From contig DASXOZ010000017.1 in assembly GCA_036493895.1 (NCBI GenBank), positions 62,001 to 126,000 on the forward strand: 64,000 nucleotides of DNA, read 5' to 3'. Below are positions 9,060 through 19,074 of this stretch, one piece after another. Both the position numbers and the translations under genes were made by a program. Numbering within the stretch: position 1 is the first letter of the stretch; each line of letters starts with the position of its first letter. The notes under the pieces are model-generated. The model saw only the letters and a program-made list of their open reading frames with translations, searched no databases and was not told the origin of the DNA. The stretch comes from Candidatus Binatia bacterium (GTDB lineage Bacteria; Desulfobacterota; Binatia; UBA1149; CAITLU01).

Positions 9060-9620
9060 ATGAATCGCGCGCTCGGACTGATCTGTATCTTCTCGCTGCT
9101 GCTCGTCTCCGACTGTGCCGGCACGGCCCATCGGCAACGGGGCAAGAGCAGCTGCCGCTCCATCCTCAAGATCGAGGAAAAGTGCGGCATTTTCTCGGGC
9201 GGGACGATGAACTGCTATTCCCAGCCCGAGCGCCAGATCGACGACTGCCTGCTCGGCTGCATGGAGCAGGCCACCTGCGGCCAGATTTCCGACTACGCGT
9301 GTTTCGGCGTCCAAACCACGTGCACCAACCACTGTTTCGGCGGCACGGTGTTCACCTGCGACAACGGCGAACAGATCGATCCCCAGCTCCAGTGTGACGG
9401 CAGCGACGACTGCGCCGACCGCTCGGACGAGAAGGGCTGCGAGATCCCGCACTACGACTGCAGCCAGTTCATCCAGATCAAGGGCAACGAGGTCTGTGAC
9501 GGCACCGTCCAGTGCGCCGACGGCTCGGACGAGAGCAACTGCGGAGCACTGGATTGCCCGATCAATCCCGGCACCGGAAACGATACCGCGACGGCAACCG
9601 GCAACGACCAGGGAAACTGA
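9060..9620 (+). CDS. Exported protein with two LDL-receptor class A modules
   Basis: A 186-residue exported Cys-rich protein. The signal peptide is LGLICIFSLLLVSDCAG, possibly a lipoprotein type with Cys19. AGGGGG precedes the ATG. After a Cys-rich region (about 30-95) come two LDL-receptor class A modules: FTCDNGEQIDPQLQCDGSDD with CADRSDEKGC (about 101-130), and CSQFIQIKGNEVCDGTVQC with ADGSDESNC (about 135-163). Both keep the Ca-binding CDGxxDCxDxSDExxC acid cluster, although the second has TVQCA in place of the usual xxDC. The C-terminus is Thr/Asn/Asp-rich. LDLa modules are characteristic of animal proteins and sporadic in bacteria. Role is unknown; calcium-dependent ligand binding at the cell surface is the family expectation. 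Confidence 0.85.
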   Translation: MNRALGLICIFSLLLVSDCAGTAHRQRGKSSCRSILKIEEKCGIFSGGTMNCYSQPERQIDDCLLGCMEQATCGQISDYACFGVQTTCTNHCFGGTVFTCDNGEQIDPQLQCDGSDDCADRSDEKGCEIPHYDCSQFIQIKGNEVCDGTVQCADGSDESNCGALDCPINPGTGNDTATATGNDQGN

Positions 9621-9650
9621 CGCGTCGGCGAGGCGACGTCGGATGCTGGC

Positions 9651-10826
9651 GTGACGACGCTGCGAAAAAGGGGAGCAACCTGGCTCCTCGTCGCGGCGCT
9701 CGCGTTGCTGTCCTGGCAGCTGTTCACGTGGGGCCGCGGCGTATCGATCGCCGGCCTGATGGCGCCGGGCGGACGTGCCAACCTCGTCGTCCCTCCCGGA
9801 TTTTCCGCTACCGTTTACGCGCAGGGCCTGTCGGGTCCGCGTTTTCTCACGTTCGGTCCCGACGGGCGCCTTTACGTCGCCGAAAGCGGCAAGAACCGCA
9901 TCGTCGCGCTGCATGACTCCAGGGGCAACGGCGTCGGCGACGAAGTGCGCGAGTTCGCCGCGTCGGTGCCGTCGCCGCACTCGGTGGTCTGGCACGACGG
10001 CAAGCTGTACGCCGGAGTTCCTACCGGCGTCATCGAGCTGGAAGACCGCGACGGCGACGGCAAGGCCGACCGCCGGCGTGTCCTCATCGACGACTATGCG
10101 ACCGAAGGCCACAGCACGCGCACCGTCCTCTTCCTGAACGACGGGCGCATGCTCGTGTCGGTCGGCTCGAGCTGCAACGTCTGCAAGGAGAACGACCCGA
10201 GGCGCGCATCGATCGTCGTCTACGACGGTCCCGGCGAAGGCAAGAAAGGAGAGAGAGTGTTCGCGCGCGGGCTGCGCAACGCCGTCGGCCTGGCATTCGA
10301 GCCGGTGACCGGTGAGCTGTGGGCCACCTGCAACGGTCGCGACTGGCTCGGCGACGATCTTCCGCCCGATACCGTCGACATCGTCCACGAAGGCGACGAC
10401 TTCGGCTGGCCGCGCTGCAACGCGGGCGACCTCGTCGATCCCGACTTCGGCGGGCCCGGCTCGTGCAGCGGCGTCGCGCAGCCGGCGATCAAGCTGCAGG
10501 CGCATTCGGCGCCGCTCGGGCTCGCGTTCTATACCGGCACGAAATTTCCGCCCGAATATCGCGGTGACCTGTTCGTAGCGTTCCACGGCTCGTGGAATCG
10601 CTCAGTGCCGACCGGCTACAAGGTCGTGCGCGTGCACATGCAGGACGGCAAGGTGGCCGGTCCGGTCGAGGATTTCGCGACGGGATTTGCCAACGAGGGC
10701 GCGACCCGGGTATTCGGTCGCCCGGTCGGCCTGGCCGTCGGACCCGACGGCGCGCTTTACGTGAGCGACGACAGATCGGGCTTCATTTACCGGATCGCAT
10801 ATACGCGCGCCGCGAAGGAGCAGTGA
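9651..10826 (+). CDS. Sorbosone dehydrogenase-like beta-propeller
   Basis: A 391-residue protein with an N-terminal anchor or signal segment (residues 9-25) and a six-bladed propeller of the soluble glucose/sorbosone dehydrogenase family. Blade motifs are visible: GPRFLTFGPDGRLYVAESG, PHSVVWHDGKLYAG, GLRNAVGLAFEPVTGELW, and GRPVGLAVGPDGALYVSDD. The segment GDDFGWPRCNAG matches the family's conserved GWP region. Many members bind PQQ and oxidise sugars in the periplasm; whether this one does so cannot be seen. GTG start at 9651, 30 bp after the LDLa gene. A DinB gene follows after 10 bp. Confidence 0.82.
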   Translation: MTTLRKRGATWLLVAALALLSWQLFTWGRGVSIAGLMAPGGRANLVVPPGFSATVYAQGLSGPRFLTFGPDGRLYVAESGKNRIVALHDSRGNGVGDEVREFAASVPSPHSVVWHDGKLYAGVPTGVIELEDRDGDGKADRRRVLIDDYATEGHSTRTVLFLNDGRMLVSVGSSCNVCKENDPRRASIVVYDGPGEGKKGERVFARGLRNAVGLAFEPVTGELWATCNGRDWLGDDLPPDTVDIVHEGDDFGWPRCNAGDLVDPDFGGPGSCSGVAQPAIKLQAHSAPLGLAFYTGTKFPPEYRGDLFVAFHGSWNRSVPTGYKVVRVHMQDGKVAGPVEDFATGFANEGATRVFGRPVGLAVGPDGALYVSDDRSGFIYRIAYTRAAKEQ

Positions 10827-10836
10827 GACATCTGCC

Positions 10837-11394
10837 ATGGACGCCTGCGACATCTATCGCACCCAGGTCCGCTACAACCGCTGGTTCAACGCCCGGCTTT
10901 ACGAGGTCGCCGCGGGCCTCACCGAAGACGAGCGCCGTCGCGAGCTCGGGGCTTATTTCGGATCGGTGCATCGCACGCTGAATCATCTCATCCTCTGCGA
11001 TTGCGTGTGGCTGCATCGCTGTGCTCCCGGCCTGGGCGAGGCCGTTCCTCGCGGGGCCGACGGTCAAGAGCTGAAGCCGGCCGGTCTCGACAGCGTACTC
11101 TATGAGGATTTCGACCTGCTGAAGCGCCGTCGCACGGCGCTGGACGCGGCGATGCAGCAGTGGGTGGACGCGCTTTCGACCGACGACCTCGAGCGCGAGA
11201 TCTCCTACCGCACGACCAAGGGCATCGCGCAACGTCATCCGATGTGGTGGGCACTCACGCACCTGTTCAACCACCAGACCCACCATCGCGGCCAGGTCAC
11301 GACGCTGCTGTTTCAGCTCGGGCGCGATCCGGGAGTCACCGATCTGCTGGCGATGATGCGTGAAGAAGCCGCCACGAGTGGGACGCCCGCGTGA
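10837..11394 (+). CDS. DinB-family metalloprotein
   Basis: A 185-residue four-helix-bundle protein of the DinB/YfiT family. The three-His metal site typical of the family is suggested by HRTLNHLILCD near residue 47-53 and HLFNHQTHHRGQ near 140-149. Members include thiol-dependent transferases with bacillithiol- or mycothiol-type cofactors and proteins of unknown function. It overlaps the next gene by 4 bp, suggesting translational coupling. Confidence 0.87.
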   Translation: MDACDIYRTQVRYNRWFNARLYEVAAGLTEDERRRELGAYFGSVHRTLNHLILCDCVWLHRCAPGLGEAVPRGADGQELKPAGLDSVLYEDFDLLKRRRTALDAAMQQWVDALSTDDLEREISYRTTKGIAQRHPMWWALTHLFNHQTHHRGQVTTLLFQLGRDPGVTDLLAMMREEAATSGTPA

Positions 11395-12083
11395 GCGATG
11401 CACTCGAGCGGGGAATCGCACGGCAGCACGCCGAGCTCGCGCGACGCCTGACCGCCGGCATGCCGCGCGCAGGATGGAAAATCTGCATCAACGACCTGCG
11501 CATGCAGAAGCGGCTCGGCCTCACGTCGTCGTTTCCCGGTTTTCTCAATGGCGCCCTGCAACTGGACGACGGCGGTGAATGGGTAGTCGGCGAAACGAGC
11601 GTGCCCGCGGTCGAGCCGGAAATTGCGCTTCGTTTCGGGCGGGCCATCGCACCGGGTGCGGACCACCGCGCGATCCGCGCAGCGATTGCCGGGGCGGCGC
11701 CTGCCCTCGAGCTGGTCGACTGGAAAGATGCAAAGCTCGACCTCGAGAGCCTCGCCGCGTCGTCGAGCTTTCATGCCGGCTTCGTCGTCGGCTCACTGGC
11801 GCCGCTGGAGACGGTGCCGGCGATCGGCGACGGCTGTCCGCGGTTCGTCAAAGGGGACGAGATCGCCGGAATTCCCGATCCGTCGCTGGTGCCGTCCGAT
11901 CTGGTCGGGCTCGTCGCGTCCGTGGTGGCGTTCCTGGCGCCGCGCGGGCACGCAATCGCTGCCGGCGACTGGCTGATCTGCGGCGCGTGCACGAATCCGG
12001 CGCGCGTCGAGGCGGGCGACCTCGTCACCGCCGACTTCGGTTCTCCAGGAGCTGTCTCGATTCGCGTGCGGCGCAATTCGTAG
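11391..12083 (+). CDS. 2-keto-4-pentenoate hydratase-like protein (FAH superfamily)
   Basis: A 230-residue protein with the fold of MhpD-type hydratases: GWKICINDLRMQKRLGL, VEPEIALRFG (acidic metal ligands), ALELVDWKDAKLDL, and the late glycine-rich GDWLICGACTNPARV. In meta-cleavage pathways such enzymes hydrate 2-hydroxypenta-2,4-dienoate. No other meta-cleavage gene is nearby, so the substrate is uncertain. The GTG start overlaps the DinB stop. Its 3' end faces the YyaL-type gene with 8 bp between stops. Confidence 0.82.
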   Translation: MSDALERGIARQHAELARRLTAGMPRAGWKICINDLRMQKRLGLTSSFPGFLNGALQLDDGGEWVVGETSVPAVEPEIALRFGRAIAPGADHRAIRAAIAGAAPALELVDWKDAKLDLESLAASSSFHAGFVVGSLAPLETVPAIGDGCPRFVKGDEIAGIPDPSLVPSDLVGLVASVVAFLAPRGHAIAAGDWLICGACTNPARVEAGDLVTADFGSPGAVSIRVRRNS

Positions 12084-12091
12084 CGAGGTTT

Positions 12092-14395
12092 TCAACGCCG
12101 CAACTGCGCTGCGAATACCGTGGGATCCGTCGTCGGCAGCTCGCAGACCCTCGCCTGGCAGACGTAGGCAGTGGGCTTGCCGTCTTTGGTCTTCTTGTCC
12201 TCGACGAGAGGACTCGATGCGGCGCCGGCGCAGTCTTTCGCGGCCGGTACGATCACGCGGTCCGGTACGAAGGCTTTGGCAATCTCTCGGTAAAACGGCT
12301 CGAGGCTGGCGCGGTCGGAGTCGCTGACGAGGACGATCTCCTTTGGAAGCGAAGCAGCGAAGTGCAGCGCGACGAGGGTCTCGCCGAACGACAACGGCTC
12401 GGCCTCGGCGCGCGTGGCCATCGACGCCAGTGTTTTGGTGGCGCGATCGCGCAGCGCCTGGTCGCCGGTAATTTCGGCCAGGCGAAGAAGATTCGATGCA
12501 TGCACTGCGCCGGCTGACGGCTCGGCGCCGTCGCCGACGGGCTTTTCCCGCGCCAGCAGGCCCTGCGATCCGGCGGCCGTTCGGAACAGGCCTCCGGCGC
12601 TGTCCTCGAAATCTTTCGCGAGAACCCTGTCGAGAGCGAGTGCCTGATCGAGCCTGCCGGCGGAGTCCCCGCTCTCGAACAGGTCGAGAAGTCCGGCCTC
12701 GACGAATGCGTAGTCGTCGGCAAAAGCCTCGTCCTGACGCTTGCCGCCAGCGATGCTGCGAGTGAGACGGCCGCTGCGGGCGAAATCGCCGAGCACGCAG
12801 TCGGCGGCGCGCGAGGCCGCAGCGTTCCACTTGCGATCATCGAGCACGACCGATGCGCGCGCCATCGCGGAAATCATGAGGCCGTTCCACGCAGTGACGA
12901 TTTTTTCGTCACGAATCGGCGCAGCACGGCGGCTTCGTACGGAGAGGAGGTCGCGACGATCGTCTTCGAGAGCTTTGGCGACCTGTTCCTCGCTGAGCGA
13001 AAAATGCGTCGCAAGCGCGGACAACGGCTCCGCAACGTGCAACACGCTTCGTCCGTCGATGTTGCCGCCCGCCGTTACACCGTACGCTTCGTCGAACATC
13101 GCACTGCGCGTGGCGCCGAGCGCCGCGGCGACTTCTTCGGGAGTCCACGTATAGTAGAAACCTTCGGCCGGCCGGCCGTCCGGACCGGGGCTGTCGGCGT
13201 CGAGGGCCGAGAAAAAACACCCATCGGGCGACGTCATCGTTGTCGCCGCCCATTCGAGGATTCCGCGCGCTGCATCCGCGTAAGCCGGCCGCGCTGTGGC
13301 CTGGAATGCCTCGAGATACGCAACGGCGAGCAGCGCGTTGTCGTAGAGCATTTTCTCGAAATGGGGCACGAGCCAGGCGTCATCGGTGCTGTAGCGATGA
13401 AACCCTCCGTCGAGCTGGTCGTGGATTCCCCCGGCCGACATCGCATCCAGCGTCCGCGTGACCATCGACATTGCATCGGCGTCGCTGCCGAGCCGAAGGA
13501 GCGCGCGAAGGGGAAGCGAGCTCGGGAACTTCATCCTTGCGCGCACGCCGCCGTGCACGGGATCGTAGGCAGCCACCGCCTGGCTGCGCAGCGCCGCGAA
13601 CGTCGCTGCGGCAGCGACAGAGGGCGCGAATGCCGAGTCCGCCCTCGTGGCGGAGCTCGTGGCCTCGAGCTCGCTGCGCACGCGTGCGGCCAGCTCGGCG
13701 GCGTCTTTGGCGAGATCTGCGGCGTGGTCCCGCCACGTGCTGTCGATCTTCTGCAATACGGTCAGCAGGCCGGTAGCGCCCGGGCGGTCGCCGTCGCGCG
13801 CAGGAAAATACGTGCCGGCGTAAAAGGGACGTCGGTCGGCATCGACCCAGACGGACATCGGCCATCCGCCGCGACCGCTGATCGCCTGGACGGCTGCCAT
13901 GTAGATCGCATCGAGGTCCGGCCTCTGTTCGCGGTCGACCTTGATCGCGACGAAGTGCTCGTTGAGGAAGCGGGCGATTTCCTCGTCTTCGAAGGATTCT
14001 TCCTCCATCACGTGGCACCAGTGGCACGTCGAGTAGCCGATCGACAGGAACACCGGGCGGTGCAGGCGGCGCGCGGCGGCGAATGCCTCGTCGCCCCAAG
14101 GGTACCAGTTGACGGGATTGTGCGCGTGCTGGAGCAGGTAAGGACTCGACTCGAGGGCGAGGCGGTTCGTGTACGACGGTGATCCGTCGGCGCTGCGGTG
14201 GTGGACGCGCGTCAAGGCGGCGGCGCTCTCGCCGCTTCGTGCGGCGGCCAGCGCCGCGGCGGTGGGTGCATCGAAGGGTTCGGCGCCGGGTAACGACGAC
14301 ATCGTCGCAGCAGCCGGCGGCGTCGGGGCAGCTGGACTCGTGCATCCCGCTGCGATCGCGACGACTGCAAGGATGACGGCGCGCAGCACGGCCAC
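12092..14395 (-). CDS. YyaL-type thioredoxin-domain lipoprotein
   Basis: A 767-residue member of the YyaL/SPATA20 family: an N-terminal thioredoxin-like domain (residues about 75-240) with the hallmark [16 protein letters not shown] (Cys124, Cys127) and NPVNWYPWG, then a long alpha/alpha-barrel related to sugar epimerases and glycoside hydrolases. The open frame continues 680 bp upstream, but I place the start at GTG 14395 or 14389 because it opens a lipoprotein signal (VVAIAAGC, Cys18). A lipid anchor is unusual for a family normally regarded as cytoplasmic. Function in bacteria is undefined. It is divergent from an ankyrin gene with about 108 bp between them. Confidence 0.88.
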   Translation of the reverse strand: MAVLRAVILAVVAIAAGCTSPAAPTPPAAATMSSLPGAEPFDAPTAAALAAARSGESAAALTRVHHRSADGSPSYTNRLALESSPYLLQHAHNPVNWYPWGDEAFAAARRLHRPVFLSIGYSTCHWCHVMEEESFEDEEIARFLNEHFVAIKVDREQRPDLDAIYMAAVQAISGRGGWPMSVWVDADRRPFYAGTYFPARDGDRPGATGLLTVLQKIDSTWRDHAADLAKDAAELAARVRSELEATSSATRADSAFAPSVAAAATFAALRSQAVAAYDPVHGGVRARMKFPSSLPLRALLRLGSDADAMSMVTRTLDAMSAGGIHDQLDGGFHRYSTDDAWLVPHFEKMLYDNALLAVAYLEAFQATARPAYADAARGILEWAATTMTSPDGCFFSALDADSPGPDGRPAEGFYYTWTPEEVAAALGATRSAMFDEAYGVTAGGNIDGRSVLHVAEPLSALATHFSLSEEQVAKALEDDRRDLLSVRSRRAAPIRDEKIVTAWNGLMISAMARASVVLDDRKWNAAASRAADCVLGDFARSGRLTRSIAGGKRQDEAFADDYAFVEAGLLDLFESGDSAGRLDQALALDRVLAKDFEDSAGGLFRTAAGSQGLLAREKPVGDGAEPSAGAVHASNLLRLAEITGDQALRDRATKTLASMATRAEAEPLSFGETLVALHFAASLPKEIVLVSDSDRASLEPFYREIAKAFVPDRVIVPAAKDCAGAASSPLVEDKKTKDGKPTAYVCQARVCELPTTDPTVFAAQLRR

Positions 14396-14503
14396 GCTTT
14401 GGTCTATCGGCTGGCAGGCTCCGAACAAAGTCGCCGCCTGCTTTGACCTCGCCTCGGGGTGCAAGCATGACTGGCCGAGTCCTCGTCCGCCGGGAATCAC
14501 CGT

Positions 14504-15235
14504 GTGAAGGCGATCCGATCCCTCTTGGCGCTGGTGCCCGCGACGGCGGCCGTCGTCCTTCTTGCGTTCGCCGGCCGTGGCGCTGCCGATGAACCCGGCG
14601 CATCGGCGACGCCCCTTCGCGACGCGATCGACGCGCACGAAAGGAGCGCATTCGCGGCGGCGATCCTCGGCGGCGCCGACTGGCATGAGGCGGGCCTCGG
14701 CGACGCGGACGCGCTCGTGCTCGCCGCCGCTGCCGATTCGCCGGCAGCAGTGCGCTATCTCGTCTCGCGAGGAGTCGCGGTCGATGCACCAGGCACGGGC
14801 GGCACGACCGCATTGTTCGCGGCCGCCGCTGCCGGCGCTGTCGATGCCGCGAAAACACTGATCGAGCTCGGCGCCGACCCGGACGCTCGCGTCCAGACGG
14901 CGACCGCTCCGTCGTGGACTCCTTTGTTTGCTGCCGTGGACAACGGCCGCGAAGTCGCCGCGGGGCTTCTCCTGGCGGCGCCTCGGCGTGACGGCGACCG
15001 CTGTGTCGAGCGCGTGGATGCGATCGACCGCTACGGGCGCACGCCAATGTTCTACGCCGCGCTTTCCGGTCAAAGCCTCCTTGCGATTCTCCTCATCGAT
15101 CGCGGCGCGGATCTTTCCATTCGCGACCGTGACGGAGCGACGGCTCGAGACCTGGCCGAGGCCGCCGGGCGCAGCGACCTCGTCTCGTTGCTGGATGCCG
15201 CGAAGGCGGCGGGCAAAAGCGGACCAGTGCGGTGA
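14504..15235 (+). CDS. Exported ankyrin-repeat protein
   Basis: A 243-residue protein with a signal peptide (residues 1-28, ending GAADEPG) and four or five ankyrin repeats: [60 protein letters not shown], and [20 protein letters not shown]. Ankyrin stacks bind partner proteins, so this is probably a periplasmic scaffold or inhibitor. GTG start at 14504. Its last 4 bp overlap the start of the next gene, so the two are translationally coupled. Confidence 0.85.
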   Translation: MKAIRSLLALVPATAAVVLLAFAGRGAADEPGASATPLRDAIDAHERSAFAAAILGGADWHEAGLGDADALVLAAAADSPAAVRYLVSRGVAVDAPGTGGTTALFAAAAAGAVDAAKTLIELGADPDARVQTATAPSWTPLFAAVDNGREVAAGLLLAAPRRDGDRCVERVDAIDRYGRTPMFYAALSGQSLLAILLIDRGADLSIRDRDGATARDLAEAAGRSDLVSLLDAAKAAGKSGPVR

Positions 15236-16896
15236 AAAGCTGGATGCTCGCCGCGTGGGCCGCGGGTACCGCGCTCTACTGCCTCGCGCTCGATCCGCTG
15301 ACGCGGCCCCTGATTGCCGACAACCAGCTCTACTTCTACATGGCCGAGCGTGCAGCCTCCGGAGTGCCGCCGCACGTCTCCCACGTTGACTCGAAATCCG
15401 ACCTCGGCGTGCTGCTGACGGCAGCCGCGATCGATGCAGGACGCGCCGTCGGGATCGACGACGTACCGAGTTCCCGCTTCATCAGCATCGCTTTTACCGC
15501 CGCATCGGTGGCGCTCATTGCCGAGCTGGGCTGCACGCTGGGCGGCAGCGTCGTCGCCGGCCACGCGGCGGCGATGTCGCTTCTTGCCGTCCGGGCCTTC
15601 ACCGAACACACGGCGGCCGGCAACAACGTCAAGATCTTCGTGGTCACGTTCCTGCTGCTCGCGCATGTCGCGATGACGAGAATCCGCCGCGGCACGGCCT
15701 GGTCGCGAAACGAGATCGTCGCGGGCCTGGCCGCCGGTGCCGCGTTCGCGTGCTGGCAGCCGGTGCTGCTCGTAGTGGCTGCCGTCGTGCTCGAAGGCCT
15801 GGTCGGTCGTGGCGGAGGGCCGGCCAGGGCCGTGCGAATCGCAATTGCCGCCGCCGTGCCGACCGTGCTGTGCGAATCGTACTTCGCATGGCACGGGGTG
15901 CTCGCGCAGCAGATTTACCAGGTGCTCGTACTTCCGCTGGCCAGCGTGCACCCGCCCACCAGGCTGCTCGAGTCGCTGAGATTCGTGCTCACCGAAGCCG
16001 ATCCCGACGAGCATCGAATCGTTCCGGCGGCGGCCGCGCTGTTTGCGATCGTGCTCGCCGTTCGGGCGCTGCGTTCGCCGCGAAATGCTTTGGCAACTTT
16101 GCGGAGCACGCCGGGAGCGCTTTCGGTGCTCGCCGGGGGAGCGGGCGCGACGCTGTTCACGCTGTACGATCACCAGGGCGTGCCCGACCTGTTTTTCCCT
16201 GATCCGTACTTCGCCCTTGCGACGGGTGCGCTCGTTGCTCGAATCGCAGGCGCAAAGAAAGGAGGGGGAGGCGAGAGCATCGCGGGCGCGGCGCGAACAT
16301 GGATCGTCGTTGCGTCCGTCGCCGTCGCGCTGGTGCTGCAGATCCGCTACGACGCCGCGCACCGGCGGCCGCCCGCGTACACGTGGCAGGACCAGCGCCG
16401 GATCGCCGATGTGGTGCGCATCTGGCACGAGCAGTACGGCAGCGTCTGGGCGTACGGCGCCGTGCATCTTCTCGGCCTCGCGCACCTCGACAACCATGTG
16501 CCGTACGGGCTGTTCTACGACGACATCCGCGCGGAGACCCCGTTCGAAACGTACCGTCCCGTCGCGCGAGGCCTCATGCCGGAGATCATCGTGCACACGC
16601 GCGGCGCGTTGCCGGGTGGCAACGGGTATCTCGCGGACGGGTACGTCGACATCACGCCGCCGGCGTTTGCCGAGCAGCTGGTGATGGTGTGGCGACGCGT
16701 TGCGCCACAGGCCGCTCAGGCCGACGACTGGCGGCGGCTGGGACCTCCTGCGGAGCTTTCGCCGCCGACACCGCTGATTCGCGGCGGGGCGGACTGGGAA
16801 AGACCGCAACTTCCGGCAAGATTGCGCCAGCTCCCGGTCAAAAGCCCGGCTCCGCCGCGAACCCCCCTGACAAAGCGACAGGAATCGCTACACTGA
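15232..16896 (+). CDS. Polytopic membrane protein, glycosyltransferase-like
   Basis: A 554-residue integral membrane protein with roughly nine to eleven hydrophobic segments in the first 370 residues and a soluble C-terminal domain (about 375-510). An acidic and aromatic first loop ([16 protein letters not shown]) after the first membrane segment is the layout seen in lipid-linked-sugar glycosyltransferases of the GT-C fold, but the exact family is not recognisable. The last 40 residues are Pro/Arg-rich and may be disordered. The GTG start overlaps the ankyrin gene. A GT-B glycosyltransferase lies one gene downstream, consistent with an envelope polysaccharide role. Confidence 0.75.
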   Translation: MKSWMLAAWAAGTALYCLALDPLTRPLIADNQLYFYMAERAASGVPPHVSHVDSKSDLGVLLTAAAIDAGRAVGIDDVPSSRFISIAFTAASVALIAELGCTLGGSVVAGHAAAMSLLAVRAFTEHTAAGNNVKIFVVTFLLLAHVAMTRIRRGTAWSRNEIVAGLAAGAAFACWQPVLLVVAAVVLEGLVGRGGGPARAVRIAIAAAVPTVLCESYFAWHGVLAQQIYQVLVLPLASVHPPTRLLESLRFVLTEADPDEHRIVPAAAALFAIVLAVRALRSPRNALATLRSTPGALSVLAGGAGATLFTLYDHQGVPDLFFPDPYFALATGALVARIAGAKKGGGGESIAGAARTWIVVASVAVALVLQIRYDAAHRRPPAYTWQDQRRIADVVRIWHEQYGSVWAYGAVHLLGLAHLDNHVPYGLFYDDIRAETPFETYRPVARGLMPEIIVHTRGALPGGNGYLADGYVDITPPAFAEQLVMVWRRVAPQAAQADDWRRLGPPAELSPPTPLIRGGADWERPQLPARLRQLPVKSPAPPRTPLTKRQESLH

Positions 16897-16901
16897 AACC
16901 A

Positions 16902-17879
16902 GTGCCCTGGAAGACTTCTACCGTTGCAGCCGCCGCCGTGGCCGCGTCGCTGGCCCTCGCCGTGAAGACCGCCTCGGCCGCGGGCGAACCTTTCGGCTCT
17001 TTTGCCGGAGGCACCCTGTCGTCCGGCCACACCGTCACTCGCGGGCCGAAAGTCATCAACGTGCGCCCCGAAGACTACGGCGACAACAACGCATCGATCC
17101 ATCAGACCGCCGACCGCGACACGCTGCTTCGCGAATTCCCCGACGACCTCGTCGAGCGGATGTGGATCCAGGACTGGCAGGATCTCGAGCGCGCCTACCA
17201 GGTCGGTCGCCTCGTCGACGTGCCGTCGGACCCGGTGGGTCGCGGCATTGTGCTTCGTCTCGAAGGTGCCTCGCGCATCGGCGAGCTCGAAGAGGACGCG
17301 TATCGCCAGACGCTGCTGTGCCGCCTGACCAAGCCTGCTGCCGGTCTTCTCTACCGCGTCGCCGCACGCATGCGGCTGATCGAGGGCCAGGCGTACCAGC
17401 CTCTGGAGATCACGAGCCTGGTGCGTACGTGGGAATACCAGCTGCGACTGGCCGACGTGAATCCGAATGCCGACAAGACGCGCGAAGGCGTGCCGCCTAC
17501 GCACGTCCTCGGCGTTGCGTTCGACATCGCGCGCTCGCAGATGCCGCTGGAGCGCCAGGAGCGGATGGAATTCCTGCTCGACCAGATGGCCCGCAACGGA
17601 GAGCTCGCGTACTACAAGGAAGGCTCGAGCAACGGCCTGATGCACTACCACGTGATCGCGCTGCCGAGCGCCGAGCTCGCGCTCACGCACGAGTTCGAGC
17701 ACCAGACCGTAGCGGCGCAGCGCCAGAGCGACGCGATGGAGCGTCATCATTATCTTCCGGAAGCGCCGTGCGTGACCTTCGGGAGCTCGATGGAGCCGTT
17801 CAGCGCGATCTGCAGCTGCGAGCTTCCGCTGGAAGCGTCCGCTGCGTCGGCAGCCTTCGAGGCGCCGACCTCGCACTGA
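16902..17879 (+). CDS. DUF5715-family exported protein
   Basis: A 325-residue exported protein. GTG 16902 opens a signal peptide (VAAAAVAASLALAVKTASA). The C-terminal half carries PTHVLGVAFDIAR and GLMHYHVIALPS. These place a His, an Asp and a later His as in the M15-type zinc peptidases (HxxGxAxD ... WxH), to which the DUF5715 family is likely related, although this is inferred. A role in cell-wall peptide trimming is plausible but unproven. It starts 5 bp after the membrane protein gene. Confidence 0.72.
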   Translation: MPWKTSTVAAAAVAASLALAVKTASAAGEPFGSFAGGTLSSGHTVTRGPKVINVRPEDYGDNNASIHQTADRDTLLREFPDDLVERMWIQDWQDLERAYQVGRLVDVPSDPVGRGIVLRLEGASRIGELEEDAYRQTLLCRLTKPAAGLLYRVAARMRLIEGQAYQPLEITSLVRTWEYQLRLADVNPNADKTREGVPPTHVLGVAFDIARSQMPLERQERMEFLLDQMARNGELAYYKEGSSNGLMHYHVIALPSAELALTHEFEHQTVAAQRQSDAMERHHYLPEAPCVTFGSSMEPFSAICSCELPLEASAASAAFEAPTSH

Positions 17880-17891
17880 AGCGCAACGCTC

Positions 17892-18980
17892 TTGCGCTTC
17901 GTCATCAGCCTCCTGGCGCTTCGAGCCGGCCGCATCGGCGGCACGGAGAACTGGCTTCGCAGCCTGCTCGCCGCCCTTCCGGGGCAGATGGGCGGCGACG
18001 AAGTCGTCGTCGTCATCGGGCGCGATACTGCGCAATCCGTGCAGACGCCGGGGCTGGAGCGGGTAATCGTCGACGCCGGCGACGGGGCTCTCGTCGCACG
18101 GCGCGCGGCCGAAGCGTTCAGTTCCTGGCAGGACCGCGCTCTCGAAAAGGTGTTCGGCGATCTGCGTCCGGACGCCGTCCTGTTTCCGCAGATCTCGCTG
18201 TTTCCGAAGATGGTGTCGGCTCCTGCGGTCGCGACGGTCGGCGACGTGCAGCACCTCGCGAGCCCGCGCAGCATCCGCTTCGCCGATCGCGTTTTTCGTC
18301 GCGCGATCTATCCGTACAGCCTCTCGAAAGCGGCCAGCGTGATCGCGTTGTCCGAGACGACTCGCGACGACCTGGTCTCTCTCGCGGGCCTGGCGCATGA
18401 AAAGGTGTGCGTGATCCGGCCGGGCTGTCCGCCTGCTCGCGATCGCGGCACGATCGCGTTGCCGCCGGTGTCCGGTCCGTACCTGTACTACCCGGCCGTT
18501 ACGCATCCGCACAAGGGCCACGTCGAGCTGCTCGATGCGTTCTCGTACCTGGTGATCGCGCGCGGGCCGCTGCGCCTCGTGCTGACCGGCCAGAAGACGT
18601 CGCACTGGCGGCGCATTCGCGCGCACGCGAAGATGCTCGGCATCGCACACCGCGTGCTGCATCTCGGGTACGTGACGGACGACGTCGTCGATTCCCTTTA
18701 CGCGCACGCCGCCGCGGTGGTGTTCCCGTCACGCTTCGAAGGGTTCGGGCTGCCGCTCATCGAAGCGGCTTCGCTCGGAGCGCGCGTCGTCGCGTCCGAC
18801 CTGGCGGTGTTCGACGAGAACGGCACCGAGGGCGTGCAGCGCATCGATTTCCGCGAGCCCGAGCAGCTTCGTGCGGCGTTGGCCTCGACGACGCGCGCGC
18901 GCATTGCCCCCGGCGCCTGGACCCGCGCCGACGAGGCCCGCGCCACGCTCGCGGCGCTACGCCAGGCGGCGAGCCGGTGA
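17892..18980 (+). CDS. GT-B glycosyltransferase, family 4-like
   Basis: A 362-residue glycosyltransferase. The N-terminal Rossmann half has GRIGGTENWLRSLL, the acceptor-side glycine motif. The C-terminal half has THPHKGHVELLDAF, LGYVTDDVVDSLY and FPSRFEGFGLPLIEAASLG, the E-x7-E nucleotide-sugar signature of family GT4. It probably adds a sugar to an envelope glycan. The start is a TTG at 17892, 12 bp after the DUF5715 gene, so the run 14504-18980 looks like one transcription unit. Confidence 0.9.
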   Translation: MRFVISLLALRAGRIGGTENWLRSLLAALPGQMGGDEVVVVIGRDTAQSVQTPGLERVIVDAGDGALVARRAAEAFSSWQDRALEKVFGDLRPDAVLFPQISLFPKMVSAPAVATVGDVQHLASPRSIRFADRVFRRAIYPYSLSKAASVIALSETTRDDLVSLAGLAHEKVCVIRPGCPPARDRGTIALPPVSGPYLYYPAVTHPHKGHVELLDAFSYLVIARGPLRLVLTGQKTSHWRRIRAHAKMLGIAHRVLHLGYVTDDVVDSLYAHAAAVVFPSRFEGFGLPLIEAASLGARVVASDLAVFDENGTEGVQRIDFREPEQLRAALASTTRARIAPGAWTRADEARATLAALRQAASR

Positions 18981-19074
18981 CCGGTGGCGATTGTACCGCA
19001 AAGGCGGGGCCGTTAGGGTCCCCCTCCGGAAAAGTTCCCGCCAAGCTTCCCGAAAGGCGAGGTCGCACAGTCAG

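Noticed and set aside
8501-9190. A 229-codon minus-strand open frame in the gap before the LDLa gene
   Set aside because: No domain, no ribosome binding site and Arg/Ala-biased composition.
14396-15073. The 226-residue upstream extension of the YyaL-type frame
   Set aside because: It is Arg-rich and antisense to the ankyrin gene; the lipoprotein signal at 14395 gives a better start.
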